Shown piece after piece: positions 22,740 to 32,312 of a stretch of 64,000 bases of DNA. The notes under the pieces were generated by a model, which was not told the origin of the DNA, did not search any database, and saw nothing but the letters and a program-made list of their open reading frames with translations. The translations under genes were made by a program, and so were the position numbers. Origin of the DNA: Yersinia vastinensis (GTDB lineage Bacteria; Pseudomonadota; Gammaproteobacteria; Enterobacterales; Enterobacteriaceae); the NCBI RefSeq assembly GCF_902726565.1, contig NZ_CACVAF010000007.1:1-64000 (forward strand), given 5' to 3'. The stretch's first letter is position 1, and every line of letters starts with the position of its first letter.

Positions 22740-23516
22740 ATGCACGAATTACCTTTGGTATTTTTCACCGTGCTAGGGCAAACAGCCGTCGGGTTGTTTG
22801 CTTTAGCACTGTTGAGTCACAAACTCGGCATGACCACCGAGCCGCAACTCAAACAAGCCAATATTATTGGTCTGATTCTGATGCTGGTCGGTTTGGTCAT
22901 CGGTGCGTTGCATGTAGGACAACCGCTTCGTGCCATGAATATGTTGCTCGGTGTGGGGCGCTCCCCCATGAGCAATGAAATTCTGCTCAGTAGTCTGTTT
23001 GTTGCCATGGCCTGCGGCACGGTCTTCTTCTCTGTTATCGTAAAAAAAACAGGGCTGGCGACACTATGCAATGTCGCGACAGTCATCTTTGGGCTGGCTT
23101 TCGCTTGGTCAATTACCCAAGTTTATCAACTGACTACCGTACCTAACTGGGATACGTCGTACACCTCTTTACAGCTGTGGATGACGGTATTAGTGGGGGG
23201 GGGCGCTTTCGCTATTCTCACCGGCGCACGTCAACTCGGTGCTGTGGCGGTATTAATCGGTGCTATTGTAACATTGGTAAATAAACCCGGTTATTTAAGC
23301 TTTCTTGGGCAAAGTTCAGCCGAACTCAGCAGCCAGCAGGCGCTGTTTTGGGGCATTCAAATTCTGCTACTAACGTTGGGCATCTTTGTCGCCGCTGCCG
23401 CATTATTGAAAGACAGGATTCCTCGGGCCACATTGGCAGTCAGCGCATCAGCGCTGGTGATCGGTGAATTGGCAGGGCGCATCGCTTTTTATAATCTCTG
23501 GCAAGTACCAATGTAA
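22740..23516 (+). CDS. dmsC: DMSO reductase membrane anchor subunit C
   Basis: A 258-residue inner-membrane protein with about eight hydrophobic segments that oxidises menaquinol and anchors DmsAB. The start at ATG 22740 (MHELPLVFFTVLGQ) is the family N-terminus and follows GGAGG of the dmsB 3' end; the frame extends 20 codons further upstream but would overlap dmsB. Weak overall conservation, as usual for DmsC. Confidence 0.9.
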   Translation: MHELPLVFFTVLGQTAVGLFALALLSHKLGMTTEPQLKQANIIGLILMLVGLVIGALHVGQPLRAMNMLLGVGRSPMSNEILLSSLFVAMACGTVFFSVIVKKTGLATLCNVATVIFGLAFAWSITQVYQLTTVPNWDTSYTSLQLWMTVLVGGGAFAILTGARQLGAVAVLIGAIVTLVNKPGYLSFLGQSSAELSSQQALFWGIQILLLTLGIFVAAAALLKDRIPRATLAVSASALVIGELAGRIAFYNLWQVPM

Positions 23517-23541
23517 TTTAACCTGTTGATTTTAAAACCCA

Positions 23542-23567
23542 ATTAGCCGCCACTTGCGGCGGCTAAT
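23542..23567 (+). other. Intercistronic stem-loop between dmsC and dmsD
   Basis: A 10-bp perfect inverted repeat (ATTAGCCGCC / GGCGGCTAAT, 6-nt loop) in the 84-nt gap. It lacks a T run, so it is more likely a processing or mRNA-protecting hairpin, or a partial terminator lowering expression of dmsD. Confidence 0.5.
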
Positions 23568-23600
23568 CAAAACTTAAATAACCGGGCCGAAAGAGAGAAC

Positions 23601-24221
23601 ATGTTGACGTTATTAGACACTACCTTGCCACGCATTCTGGGCGCGTGTTTTTACTACCCACCACAGTCCGCGACGGTGCAGCGTTTGTGGCCATTGTTGC
23701 CACACATGGCGGATATTTTTCCATGGACAAACGCTGCAAAAATTACCGGTTATTGTCAGCAGATACCGAATATTACCCCAGAGCAACTGGAATATGATTT
23801 CTCGGTGCTATTTGAGGGGCAAGGCGAAATGCCCGCTCCCCCTTGGGGATCCGTTTATCTGGATAAAGAAAATATTCTGATGGGAGGCAGTACACTGCAA
23901 TATCGTGAATTTCTCTCCCGGCAAGGGCTGGTAAGTCAAAGCACTATCCATGAACCCGAAGATCAATTTGGCTTAATGCTCTTGGCCTGGGTGCATTTAC
24001 TTGAACATCAACAATTACCTAATCATCAACAAGATGAAGCGGCAATAGTGCTGCTCACCGAGCATTTATTACCTTGGGCATATCGTTATCTTGAGTTAGT
24101 TAAAAATGCACAGCTTGAGTATCCGGTTTATCCGCTATTGGCAGAAATTACCGAGTGTTATCTGAAAACGCTGCAAGCCGAGTTGGGCTTATTTCCAGAA
24201 CCACATGAGTTATATCGGTGA
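23601..24221 (+). CDS. dmsD: Tat proofreading chaperone DmsD (TorD family)
   Basis: A 206-residue cytosolic all-helical protein. The segments PPWGSVYLDKEN, EPEDQFG and LLPWAYRYL are the conserved TorD/DmsD motifs that form the twin-arginine signal binding site. It would bind the DmsA Tat leader and help insert the molybdenum cofactor before export. It lies after dmsC in the same direction, as in E. coli ynfEFGH-dmsD. Confidence 0.9.
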   Translation: MLTLLDTTLPRILGACFYYPPQSATVQRLWPLLPHMADIFPWTNAAKITGYCQQIPNITPEQLEYDFSVLFEGQGEMPAPPWGSVYLDKENILMGGSTLQYREFLSRQGLVSQSTIHEPEDQFGLMLLAWVHLLEHQQLPNHQQDEAAIVLLTEHLLPWAYRYLELVKNAQLEYPVYPLLAEITECYLKTLQAELGLFPEPHELYR

Positions 24222-24248
24222 TCCAGAAAAAGGGAGGATAAAAAATAA

Positions 24249-24581
24249 ATGGCTAGAGATGAGCGTTATTACAAAGCCTATTTGGAAAGTCGGGTCATCA
24301 GCCGCCGCGGGCTATTTCGTGGCTTATTAAAAGGTGCGGCGGGAGACGCCGTGCAGACTACGCCCCCGACGCTGCCTCATCCTATCCTCAAAAACCCATG
24401 TCAAAATACGTATATTTATTGCAATAGCTGCACTGATTTTTGTGATAAACAAGCACTGCTATGGCACCCCCGCCAGCCCCCAACATTAATTGACCAACAA
24501 TGTGATGGTTGTGGCGAATGCGTTGCCAGATGCCCGGCAATGGCGCTGGAAATGTCAGTAATATCACCATCACTCTGCTAA
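24249..24581 (+). CDS. NapF-like 4Fe-4S ferredoxin-type protein
   Basis: A 110-residue protein starting with an RRGLFRGLLKG segment as in NapF, a cytosolic maturation factor for periplasmic nitrate reductase. The C-terminus holds a clear [4Fe-4S] motif (CDGCGECVARCP). A second cysteine group (C-x6-CNSCTDFC) is less regular, and a third NapF cluster is missing, so it is shorter than NapF (about 160 residues). Directly after dmsD, it probably assists maturation of the molybdoenzyme encoded upstream; this is inferred from position. Confidence 0.8.
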   Translation: MARDERYYKAYLESRVISRRGLFRGLLKGAAGDAVQTTPPTLPHPILKNPCQNTYIYCNSCTDFCDKQALLWHPRQPPTLIDQQCDGCGECVARCPAMALEMSVISPSLC

Positions 24582-24682
24582 TCCTCTCCCTAAATGAATC
24601 GACTAAATAGGTAACTCCACCTCGCTGATACCAGTACAATGCCTGCTAACTTAAGTTCTTTGTTCCTACAGGAGTCACCACT

Positions 24683-25114
24683 TTGTTCCATTACCCTGCC
24701 AGTTATACTTTTGATGAAGTCAGCGGCGAATACCATATTCAGTATCGTGACTTTCCTGAATTGGAATCAGTGACCTACTCTCTGGACGATATTGAATTAG
24801 AAGCACAAGAAGGGATTAAAAATGGGATCGCCGTTGAGATGGAAGAACGCCGCCCAATTCCTGCGCCATCGCCATTACAAGCAGGTGATATTGCGGTTCA
24901 TGTCTCCATTCTGGTGCGTTTAAAAGCAGAATTACATAATGCTATTCTCGCCACAAACACGCGTAAAGCCGAGATGGCACGTAAGCTCGGTTTGAGTTTG
25001 CCACAAATGGATCGTCTGCTTGATGTGGATTACGCGTCCAAAGTTGAAGTGCTAGAGCAAGCCCTTTATTTACTGGGCTTTGAGGCAGATATCATGGTAA
25101 GAAAAATCGATTAA
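24683..25114 (+). CDS. hicB: HicB-family antitoxin-like protein without a HicA partner
   Basis: A 143-residue protein with an N-terminal HicB fold (YPASYTFDEVSGEYHIQYRDFPE) and a C-terminal helix-turn-helix (TRKAEMARKLGLSLPQMDRLL). HicB antitoxins neutralise the small HicA mRNA nuclease and repress the hicAB operon. Start is TTG 24683, with AGGAG (24670-24674) 8 nt upstream. No hicA-like frame (about 58 codons, with the GSHHQF-type motif) lies in the 100 bp before or the 260 bp after, so this is an orphan that may act only as a DNA-binding regulator. Confidence 0.8.
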   Translation: MFHYPASYTFDEVSGEYHIQYRDFPELESVTYSLDDIELEAQEGIKNGIAVEMEERRPIPAPSPLQAGDIAVHVSILVRLKAELHNAILATNTRKAEMARKLGLSLPQMDRLLDVDYASKVEVLEQALYLLGFEADIMVRKID

Positions 25115-25312
25115 GCACATTGCCACCAACGTCATCGCTTAAATTTAAGTCAAGAGAGTAACAAATTGTTATTAAGCGATAATTTAAAAAAACGTTAATA
25201 GCCTCACACTTCAATACATTGACTAACATCTACTGCTATTTAAATGTAGAAGTGTGATCTAATGCATAAAATTACAGTATTGAAAACCGCTCTCTGTTGG
25301 GATTACATTAGC

Positions 25313-25361
25313 GCCATCGACTCGCAGACAGTCACTGAGTGACTCAGGCTGGCGAGATGGC
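25313..25361 (+). promoter_or_regulatory. Structured leader hairpin of ypdK
   Basis: Outer arms GCCATC..TCGC and GCGAGATGGC pair across 25313-25361, and inside them GTCACT-G-AGTGAC (25331-25343) is a perfect inverted repeat. The hairpin ends 3 nt before the AAGGAGG ribosome site of ypdK. This placement suggests control of translation or stability. Confidence 0.5.
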
Positions 25362-25380
25362 TCCAAGGAGGAGTTGTTCA

Positions 25381-25455
25381 ATGAAATATTTCTTTATGGG
25401 TATCTCAATCATGTTAGTGGTTTGGGTTGGCACTTTCATGATGATGGTCGAATAA
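25381..25455 (+). CDS. ypdK: YpdK, 24-residue inner-membrane protein
   Basis: A single-span membrane microprotein beginning MKYFFMGISI, the start of E. coli YpdK (23 residues), with WVGTF in the second half also matching. AAGGAGG (25365-25371) lies 9 nt before the ATG. The gene keeps its E. coli position next to alaC and ypdAB, which supports the identification. It is one helix with almost no soluble part; its function is unknown. A terminator follows at 25491-25512. Confidence 0.85.
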   Translation: MKYFFMGISIMLVVWVGTFMMMVE

Positions 25456-25490
25456 TATTCACTTAAACCATCAATGACCAGACATAGTAT

Positions 25491-25512
25491 AAAGGGCGCA
25501 TTTGCGCCCTTT
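25491..25512. terminator. Terminator between ypdK and cybB
   Basis: AAAGGGCGCA / TGCGCCCTTT with a 2-nt spacer, followed by an interrupted T run, between the convergent genes ypdK and cybB. Probably bidirectional. Confidence 0.8.
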
Positions 25513-25530
25513 ATCATTTTTAGCTGAATA

Positions 25531-26055
25531 TCATTTCCCCGGCATCATTCTGCGCAACGTATCATCACGGCGAATATAGTGATGGTAAAGTGCTGCCAGC
25601 GCATGAACCCCAATCACGAAATACCCCAAATTGGCGATTAACTCATGGGTCTGTTTTAGCCAAGCACGCGCATCGTCATTTGGCGTCACCCATTGCGGGA
25701 CTTGCCAACCCAGTAAGAACCAAGTTTTCCCGCCATAAGCCTGCGCTAAAACACCCAATACCGGTAACGATAAAAACATCAGATACAGGCCCCAGTGCAG
25801 CATATGTGCGCCCAAAAGTTGCCAGTCAGGTAATTTAGGTGTGATGGCTGGGGTCACATTTCGATGGCGTAGCCAGAGTCGCGCGAGCATGAGCAGCCAG
25901 ACAGAAATACCAAAATTAAAATGCAGATTTTTTACCAATGTCCGATCTTCATCAGGTACAGCATCACTGAGCAGCATGGCTGAGTACGTCAAAATGATCA
26001 TCACTAACGTCAACCAATGCAGTGTTATCTGCGGTAATGAATAACGATTTCTCAT
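25531..26055 (-). CDS. cybB: Cytochrome b561 (CybB/YodB family)
   Basis: A 174-residue diheme inner-membrane protein with four hydrophobic segments. Histidines likely to ligate haem occur in ITLHWLT, NLHFNFG, MLHWGLY and GVHALAALYHH. E. coli CybB is a superoxide:ubiquinone oxidoreductase. It is a single gene convergent with ypdK, and 30 nt downstream of alaC on the same strand, so it may be read from the alaC transcript. Confidence 0.88.
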   Translation of the reverse strand: MRNRYSLPQITLHWLTLVMIILTYSAMLLSDAVPDEDRTLVKNLHFNFGISVWLLMLARLWLRHRNVTPAITPKLPDWQLLGAHMLHWGLYLMFLSLPVLGVLAQAYGGKTWFLLGWQVPQWVTPNDDARAWLKQTHELIANLGYFVIGVHALAALYHHYIRRDDTLRRMMPGK

Positions 26056-26085
26056 GGCTGCGCGCTCCGCTATATAGCTAATCGA

Positions 26086-27318
26086 TTAAACCGCGTCTCC
26101 CGAGCTGGATTTAGGTTTCAATAAACCATCAGCACGAAACATACTTTTAATCCCACGAACTGCCTGACGGATCCTGTCCTGATTCTCAATCAAAGCGAAA
26201 CGGACATGGGTATCGCCATAATCACCAAAACCAATCCCAGGTGAGACACAAACTTTCGCCTCTGATAATAAGCGCTTAGCAAACTCTAGTGAGCCTAGAT
26301 GTGCATAAGGTTCTGGAATTTTGGCCCAGACATACATTGATGCTTTCGGGTTTTCGACCATCCAACCCGCCTCATGTAGCCCACGGACCAAGGCATTACG
26401 GCGCTGCCGATACTGCTCAGCAATATCACGCACGCACTGCTGATCCCCCTCCAATGCGGCAATAGCGGCAACCTGCAATGGAGTAAATGTACCGTAATCG
26501 TGATAGCTCTTAATTCGCGCCAAGGCATTGACCAATTCTGGATTGCCGACCATAAAACCAATACGCCAGCCTGCCATATTGTAACTTTTCGATAAGGTAA
26601 AGAACTCAACCGCAATATCTTTCGCACCGGGGACTTGCATGATTGATGGGGCTTTCCAGCCATCATAGACAATGTCGGCATAAGCTAAATCATGCACCAC
26701 CAGCACATCATATTGCTTCGCCAACGCCACGACGCGTTCGAAAAAGTCCAGCTCCACGCATTGTGCTGTTGGGTTAGAAGGAAAACCGAGGATCATCATT
26801 TTAGGTTTAGGAATGGTTTCTCGAATGGCGCGTTCCAACTCCCCAAAGAAATCAATGCCCTCCGTCAGTGGCACCGAGCGCACTTGCGCTCCAGCAATGA
26901 CCGCCCCATAAATATGAATGGGATAGCTGGGATTTGGCACCAACACGGTATCACCGTGATCCAACGTCGCCAGCATCAAATGGGCCAGCCCTTCTTTCGA
27001 GCCAATGGTAACAATGGCTTCACTTTCGGGGTCAATATCTACTTGATAGCGATCGGCATACCAGCGAGAAATTGCCCTACGCAAACGGGGGATACCACGG
27101 GAAGTTGAATAACCGTGAGTATCTTCACGCTGCGCGACGCTGCACATTTTTTCCACAATATGCGGTGGCGTCGGGCCGTCCGGGTTACCCATACTAAAAT
27201 CGATAATATCTTCTCCACGACGACGCGCGGCCATTTTCAGTTCAGCGGTAATATTGAAGACATAAGGGGGAAGGCGATCAATACGGGTAAAACGACGCTT
27301 AGAAGGTTGTTCAGACAT
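26086..27318 (-). CDS. alaC: Glutamate-pyruvate (alanine) aminotransferase AlaC
   Basis: A 410-residue PLP-dependent class I/II aminotransferase. The PLP lysine lies in TLSKSYNMAGWR (about residue 241), and the phosphate-binding and arginine regions (FALIENQDR) are present. In E. coli AlaC is a major alanine-forming enzyme that uses glutamate and pyruvate. Its place beside ypdK and ypdA fits E. coli order. A GAGGAAA ribosome site precedes the ATG. The 130-bp leader carries two hairpins (see 27335-27380). Confidence 0.93.
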   Translation of the reverse strand: MSEQPSKRRFTRIDRLPPYVFNITAELKMAARRRGEDIIDFSMGNPDGPTPPHIVEKMCSVAQREDTHGYSTSRGIPRLRRAISRWYADRYQVDIDPESEAIVTIGSKEGLAHLMLATLDHGDTVLVPNPSYPIHIYGAVIAGAQVRSVPLTEGIDFFGELERAIRETIPKPKMMILGFPSNPTAQCVELDFFERVVALAKQYDVLVVHDLAYADIVYDGWKAPSIMQVPGAKDIAVEFFTLSKSYNMAGWRIGFMVGNPELVNALARIKSYHDYGTFTPLQVAAIAALEGDQQCVRDIAEQYRQRRNALVRGLHEAGWMVENPKASMYVWAKIPEPYAHLGSLEFAKRLLSEAKVCVSPGIGFGDYGDTHVRFALIENQDRIRQAVRGIKSMFRADGLLKPKSSSGDAV

Positions 27319-27334
27319 AATTTCCTCGAGGATA

Positions 27335-27380
27335 CGTTAGCGCCCGGACCGTCCGAGCGACGCTGACCATCAAATGGTCT
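27335..27380 (-). promoter_or_regulatory. Two inverted repeats in the alaC leader
   Basis: On the minus strand, GACCAT-TTG-ATGGTC (27380-27366) is followed by a CGGAC-G-GTCCG repeat (about 27356-27346) within a larger AGCG / CGCT pairing. They fall between the GNAT gene and the alaC ribosome site. They could be a terminator remnant of the GNAT gene or an attenuator; there is no clear T run. Confidence 0.35.
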
Positions 27381-27449
27381 GTTTATGAACATATCCCAGC
27401 GCTGAATACCTGTCGAGTGGCTGATAACAAATATCTTGCTCATCGGACG

Positions 27450-28022
27450 TCAGGGCTGTGGAGCAAACTCACGGGCCAGCAACCCCAATACCCAGTCATC
27501 ACACCACTGCCCACCAAGCCGGTAGTTATCCCGCAAGGTGCCTTCCACCTGAAAGCCACAGCGTTCAAGCACCGCACGCGAGGGGTGATTCCCCACAGTC
27601 ACCGTGGCTTTCATTTTATGAAACTGGCATTGCTGAAAACCAAATGCCAGTACCGCCATCAGGGATTCTTTAGCAAACCCTTTGCCTTGATAAGACGGCA
27701 ACATGGCATAACCTACCTCGGCTTGTTGTAGAGGTGACCATTCCGCTAAAAAACCCGTCAACCCCATAGCCTCCCTGCCCTCTTTCTCACGGATAACCAG
27801 ACATAGCCAGTGGCAGGCAGTCTTCGTCCAAGGCATCAGGCGAGATTCAAATCGTGCGCGGATCTCAGTGATATCCATCGGGTCAGACATATAACGCTGG
27901 ACCTCGGGGTCTTGATATAAACGCAAAAATAGCGGCCAGTCCTGTTCTACCAGGCTGTCGAGGGTGAGTCTGGGTGTTTTTAGCGAGATAGGATTGCGAC
28001 TAAACATAGGAATGACTGGCAC
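27450..28022 (-). CDS. GNAT-family N-acetyltransferase (RimJ/RimL-like)
   Basis: A 190-residue acetyltransferase. The acetyl-CoA binding motif is YQGKGFAKESL (about residues 120-130), after the VGYAMLP strand, and the GNHPSRAVLERCGFQVEG segment is the typical RimL-type C-terminal half. The start is GTG at 28022 with AAGGA 6 nt upstream; an ATG five codons later is the alternative. It acetylates either a protein N-terminus or a small amine; the substrate is unknown. Confidence 0.85.
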   Translation of the reverse strand: MPVIPMFSRNPISLKTPRLTLDSLVEQDWPLFLRLYQDPEVQRYMSDPMDITEIRARFESRLMPWTKTACHWLCLVIREKEGREAMGLTGFLAEWSPLQQAEVGYAMLPSYQGKGFAKESLMAVLAFGFQQCQFHKMKATVTVGNHPSRAVLERCGFQVEGTLRDNYRLGGQWCDDWVLGLLAREFAPQP

Positions 28023-28075
28023 CCTTTTTCCTTTTATTTTAACAAGTTAGTGACGAAAAGACGTTAAGAAACTAA

Positions 28076-29473
<1,398 letters not shown>

Positions 29474-29640
29474 GCTCCCCACCGAATCTGCTGCCGGAAA
29501 ATCAACTCCGGCAGCATTTTTCTCATCTCTGAAGATAAAATGGTAGTCAGCCGCTATTCTCCCTATAATTAGCCGCTTGTTCGCCCTACGACCCGATTAT
29601 TTCTCACCTGAGACACCGGTTGTTGCCAAGAGAAAATAGT

Positions 29641-31341
29641 GTGCACCAGATATTTGAAATGCTACTGGCGGTGTTTGATCGCGCCGCATTGATGTTAATT
29701 TGCCTGTTCTTCCTGACCCGCACTCGCCTATTTCGCCAGTTATTGCAAAAAGAAAAACATACGCCATTGGAGCTAGCAGCGGTCACGGCTATTTTCTCGT
29801 TGTTTGCTATTTTTGGCACCTATTCCGGCATCAATGTTGAAGGGTCTCTGGTTAATGTGCGGGTGATTGCCGTCATGTCAGGCGGTATTCTCTTTGGTCC
29901 GTGGGTTGGAATTATTACCGGGCTAATTGCAGGTTCTCACCGATATTTAATTGATATTGATGGCATTACCTCTGTTCCCTGTTTAATTACCAGTATTATT
30001 GCTGGTTTGATGTCGGGCTATATCAATCTAAAAGTCAAGAAAGAGCGGCAATGGAGTATTGGTATTCTGGCCGGTATGATTTGTGAATCACTGACCATGC
30101 TCTTGGTGGTTATCTGGGCTAAACCGACAGCTTTGGGTATTGATATTGTATCTAAAATCGCGATTCCGATGATTTTAGGGGCGGTTTGTATCGGCTTGAT
30201 TGTGTTGCTAGTACAAAGCGTCGAGGATGAAAAAGAGGTCATTGCCGCCCGACAAGCAAAATTAGCCTTGGATATTGCTAACAAAACCCTGCCTTATTTT
30301 CGCAATATTAACGGCGAATCCTTGCGCAGTGTGTGTGAAATTATTCGCAACGATATCAAAGCAGATGCGGTCGCCATCACGGATACCCAGACTATCCTAG
30401 CTTATGTCGGCGTGGGGGCAGAAACCTACAATATCGGTCATGAAATTATCAGTGACATCACCAAAGAAAGTATCCAACGCGGTAAAATTACTATTCGCAA
30501 TAATGATGAAGTCCACCGCACGCCACAAATTCATTCGCTTATCATCATCCCACTATGGGAAAAAGGCGAAGTCACTGGTTCACTGAAAATCTATTATTGC
30601 CACGCTCATAAAATTACATATTCACTAAAAGTAATGGCGGTAGGTTTATCACAGATAATCTCAACGCAAATTGAGGTTTCTCGCATTGAACAGCTACGTG
30701 AAATGGCCAATAAAGCGGAAATGCGCGCACTGCAAAGTAAAATTAACCCGCACTTTTTATTTAATGCGCTGAATGCAATTTCCTCGTCGATTCGCATTAA
30801 TCCAGATACCGCGCGCCAGTTGATCATCAATTTGTCTCGTTATTTGCGCTACAACCTTGAGCTAAATGATGAGCAAATTGATATTCGCAAAGAATTGCAT
30901 CAAATTCAGGATTATATCGCCATTGAGCAGGCACGCTTTGGCAGTAAATTGACCGTGATTTATGATATTGATGACGATATTTCACTCAAAATTCCAAGTC
31001 TGCTGATTCAACCACTTGTAGAAAATGCCATCGTGCATGGAATTCAGCCCTGTCGTGGTAAAGGTGTGGTGGTTATTGCGGTTAAAGACTGTGGTGACCA
31101 GATAAAAATTTCAGTGAAAGATACAGGTAACGGAATTAATCAGGAAACCATTGAGCGTGTGGCAAATAACGAAATGCCAGGCAATAAAATCGGTTTACTG
31201 AATGTGCATCATCGGGTGAAATTACTTTATGGCGAGGGTTTACAGATACGTCGGCTAGAGCCCGGCACCGAGATCTCTTTTTATATCAGTAAGAATGGTG
31301 GCAAGGTCCATGCAGAACCCAGTATTTCAGCCGGAGTTTAA
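29641..31341 (+). CDS. ypdA: Sensor histidine kinase YpdA (LytS family, pyruvate sensor)
   Basis: A 566-residue LytS-type kinase: six N-terminal membrane segments (5TM-5TMR_LYT, with [20 protein letters not shown]), a GAF domain (about 215-345), a HisKA-like box with the phosphoacceptor in [10 protein letters not shown], and a C-terminal HATPase domain ([10 protein letters not shown] and [17 protein letters not shown]). I start at GTG 29641 (VHQIFEMLL) to match E. coli YpdA; a TTG seven codons earlier is possible. With YpdB it senses extracellular pyruvate. It is followed 3 nt later by ypdB. Confidence 0.93.
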   Translation: MHQIFEMLLAVFDRAALMLICLFFLTRTRLFRQLLQKEKHTPLELAAVTAIFSLFAIFGTYSGINVEGSLVNVRVIAVMSGGILFGPWVGIITGLIAGSHRYLIDIDGITSVPCLITSIIAGLMSGYINLKVKKERQWSIGILAGMICESLTMLLVVIWAKPTALGIDIVSKIAIPMILGAVCIGLIVLLVQSVEDEKEVIAARQAKLALDIANKTLPYFRNINGESLRSVCEIIRNDIKADAVAITDTQTILAYVGVGAETYNIGHEIISDITKESIQRGKITIRNNDEVHRTPQIHSLIIIPLWEKGEVTGSLKIYYCHAHKITYSLKVMAVGLSQIISTQIEVSRIEQLREMANKAEMRALQSKINPHFLFNALNAISSSIRINPDTARQLIINLSRYLRYNLELNDEQIDIRKELHQIQDYIAIEQARFGSKLTVIYDIDDDISLKIPSLLIQPLVENAIVHGIQPCRGKGVVVIAVKDCGDQIKISVKDTGNGINQETIERVANNEMPGNKIGLLNVHHRVKLLYGEGLQIRRLEPGTEISFYISKNGGKVHAEPSISAGV

Positions 31342-31344
31342 CCT

Positions 31345-32088
31345 GTGAAAGCAATCATTGTTGAGGATGAATTTCTGGCTCAGGAAGAGCTAAGTTACCT
31401 GATCCGCCAGCACAGCGGCATAACCATTGAAGCCACCTTTGAAGATGGGCTTGATGTACTTAAATATCTACAAAATCATCAAGTTGATGCTATTTTTCTC
31501 GATATTAATATTCCATCACTCGATGGCGTTTTACTGGCGCAGAACATCAGCAAGTTTACTCATAAGCCTTATATTATTTTTATCACGGCTTACAAAGAGC
31601 ATGCCGTTGAAGCCTTTGAAATTGAAGCCTTTGATTATATTTTAAAGCCATATCACGAGTCGCGAATTGTGACGATGTTGCAAAAACTGGAAGCTCTGCA
31701 CAAACGCGATAATCAAAATAATAAAGAGCAGGCCAGTAGCCCCAGTCATCGTTCAGCCGCCCATACTATCAATTTGATGAAAGATGAGCGCATCATCGTC
31801 ACGGATATCAATGATATTTACTATGCAGCGGCACAAGAGAAGGTCACGCTGGTCTATACTCGACGCGAAGAATTTATTATGCCGATGAATATCACTGAAT
31901 TTTGTAGCCGCCTGCCGGAAGAGTACTTTTTCCGCTGCCACCGCTCTTATTGTGTGAATTTAGCTAAAATCCGCGAAATTGTCCCTTGGTTTAACAATAC
32001 CTATATCCTACGACTGAGTGATTTAGATTTTGAAGTCCCCGTCAGCCGCAGCAAGATAAAAGAGTTCAGGCAACTGATGCGCCTTTAA
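31345..32088 (+). CDS. ypdB: LytTR response regulator YpdB
   Basis: A 247-residue regulator: receiver domain (1-~115) with the phosphorylated aspartate in AIFLDINIP, then a C-terminal LytTR DNA-binding domain (about 145-247, including EEYFFRCHRSYCVNLAKI). Start is GTG 31345, GGAG 9 nt upstream. In E. coli YpdB activates yhjX. Here a YhjX-type transporter lies directly downstream, with a YpdB-like direct repeat between them. Confidence 0.94.
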   Translation: MKAIIVEDEFLAQEELSYLIRQHSGITIEATFEDGLDVLKYLQNHQVDAIFLDINIPSLDGVLLAQNISKFTHKPYIIFITAYKEHAVEAFEIEAFDYILKPYHESRIVTMLQKLEALHKRDNQNNKEQASSPSHRSAAHTINLMKDERIIVTDINDIYYAAAQEKVTLVYTRREEFIMPMNITEFCSRLPEEYFFRCHRSYCVNLAKIREIVPWFNNTYILRLSDLDFEVPVSRSKIKEFRQLMRL

Positions 32089-32089
32089 A

Positions 32090-32120
32090 TGCATTTCATT
32101 CCTCCCTGAATGCAGCTCAT
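32090..32120 (+). promoter_or_regulatory. Direct-repeat site resembling the YpdB operator
   Basis: TGCATTTCAT (32090-32099) and TGCAGCTCAT (32111-32120) repeat with a 21-bp period, that is an 11-bp spacer. This equals the E. coli yhjX operator as I recall it (GGCATTTCAT, N11, GGCATTTCAC). The site starts 2 nt after the ypdB stop codon and about 190 bp before the transporter start. Confidence 0.7.
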
Positions 32121-32312
32121 TCCCCTTTCGATCTATAGCCGTTAGCCCGCCCGTATACTGGTTTCATTCGGCGGGCTGATAACACCTCAATACAAGATTT
32201 TCGGTGCTCCCTCAGCGCGTAATTTTCTGGCAAACCGACGCTATTGCAATCCACTGTTACAGTCGCAATAGCCCTATTCGGGCCATATGCATTGATGTTT
32301 AAGGAGTCCGGC

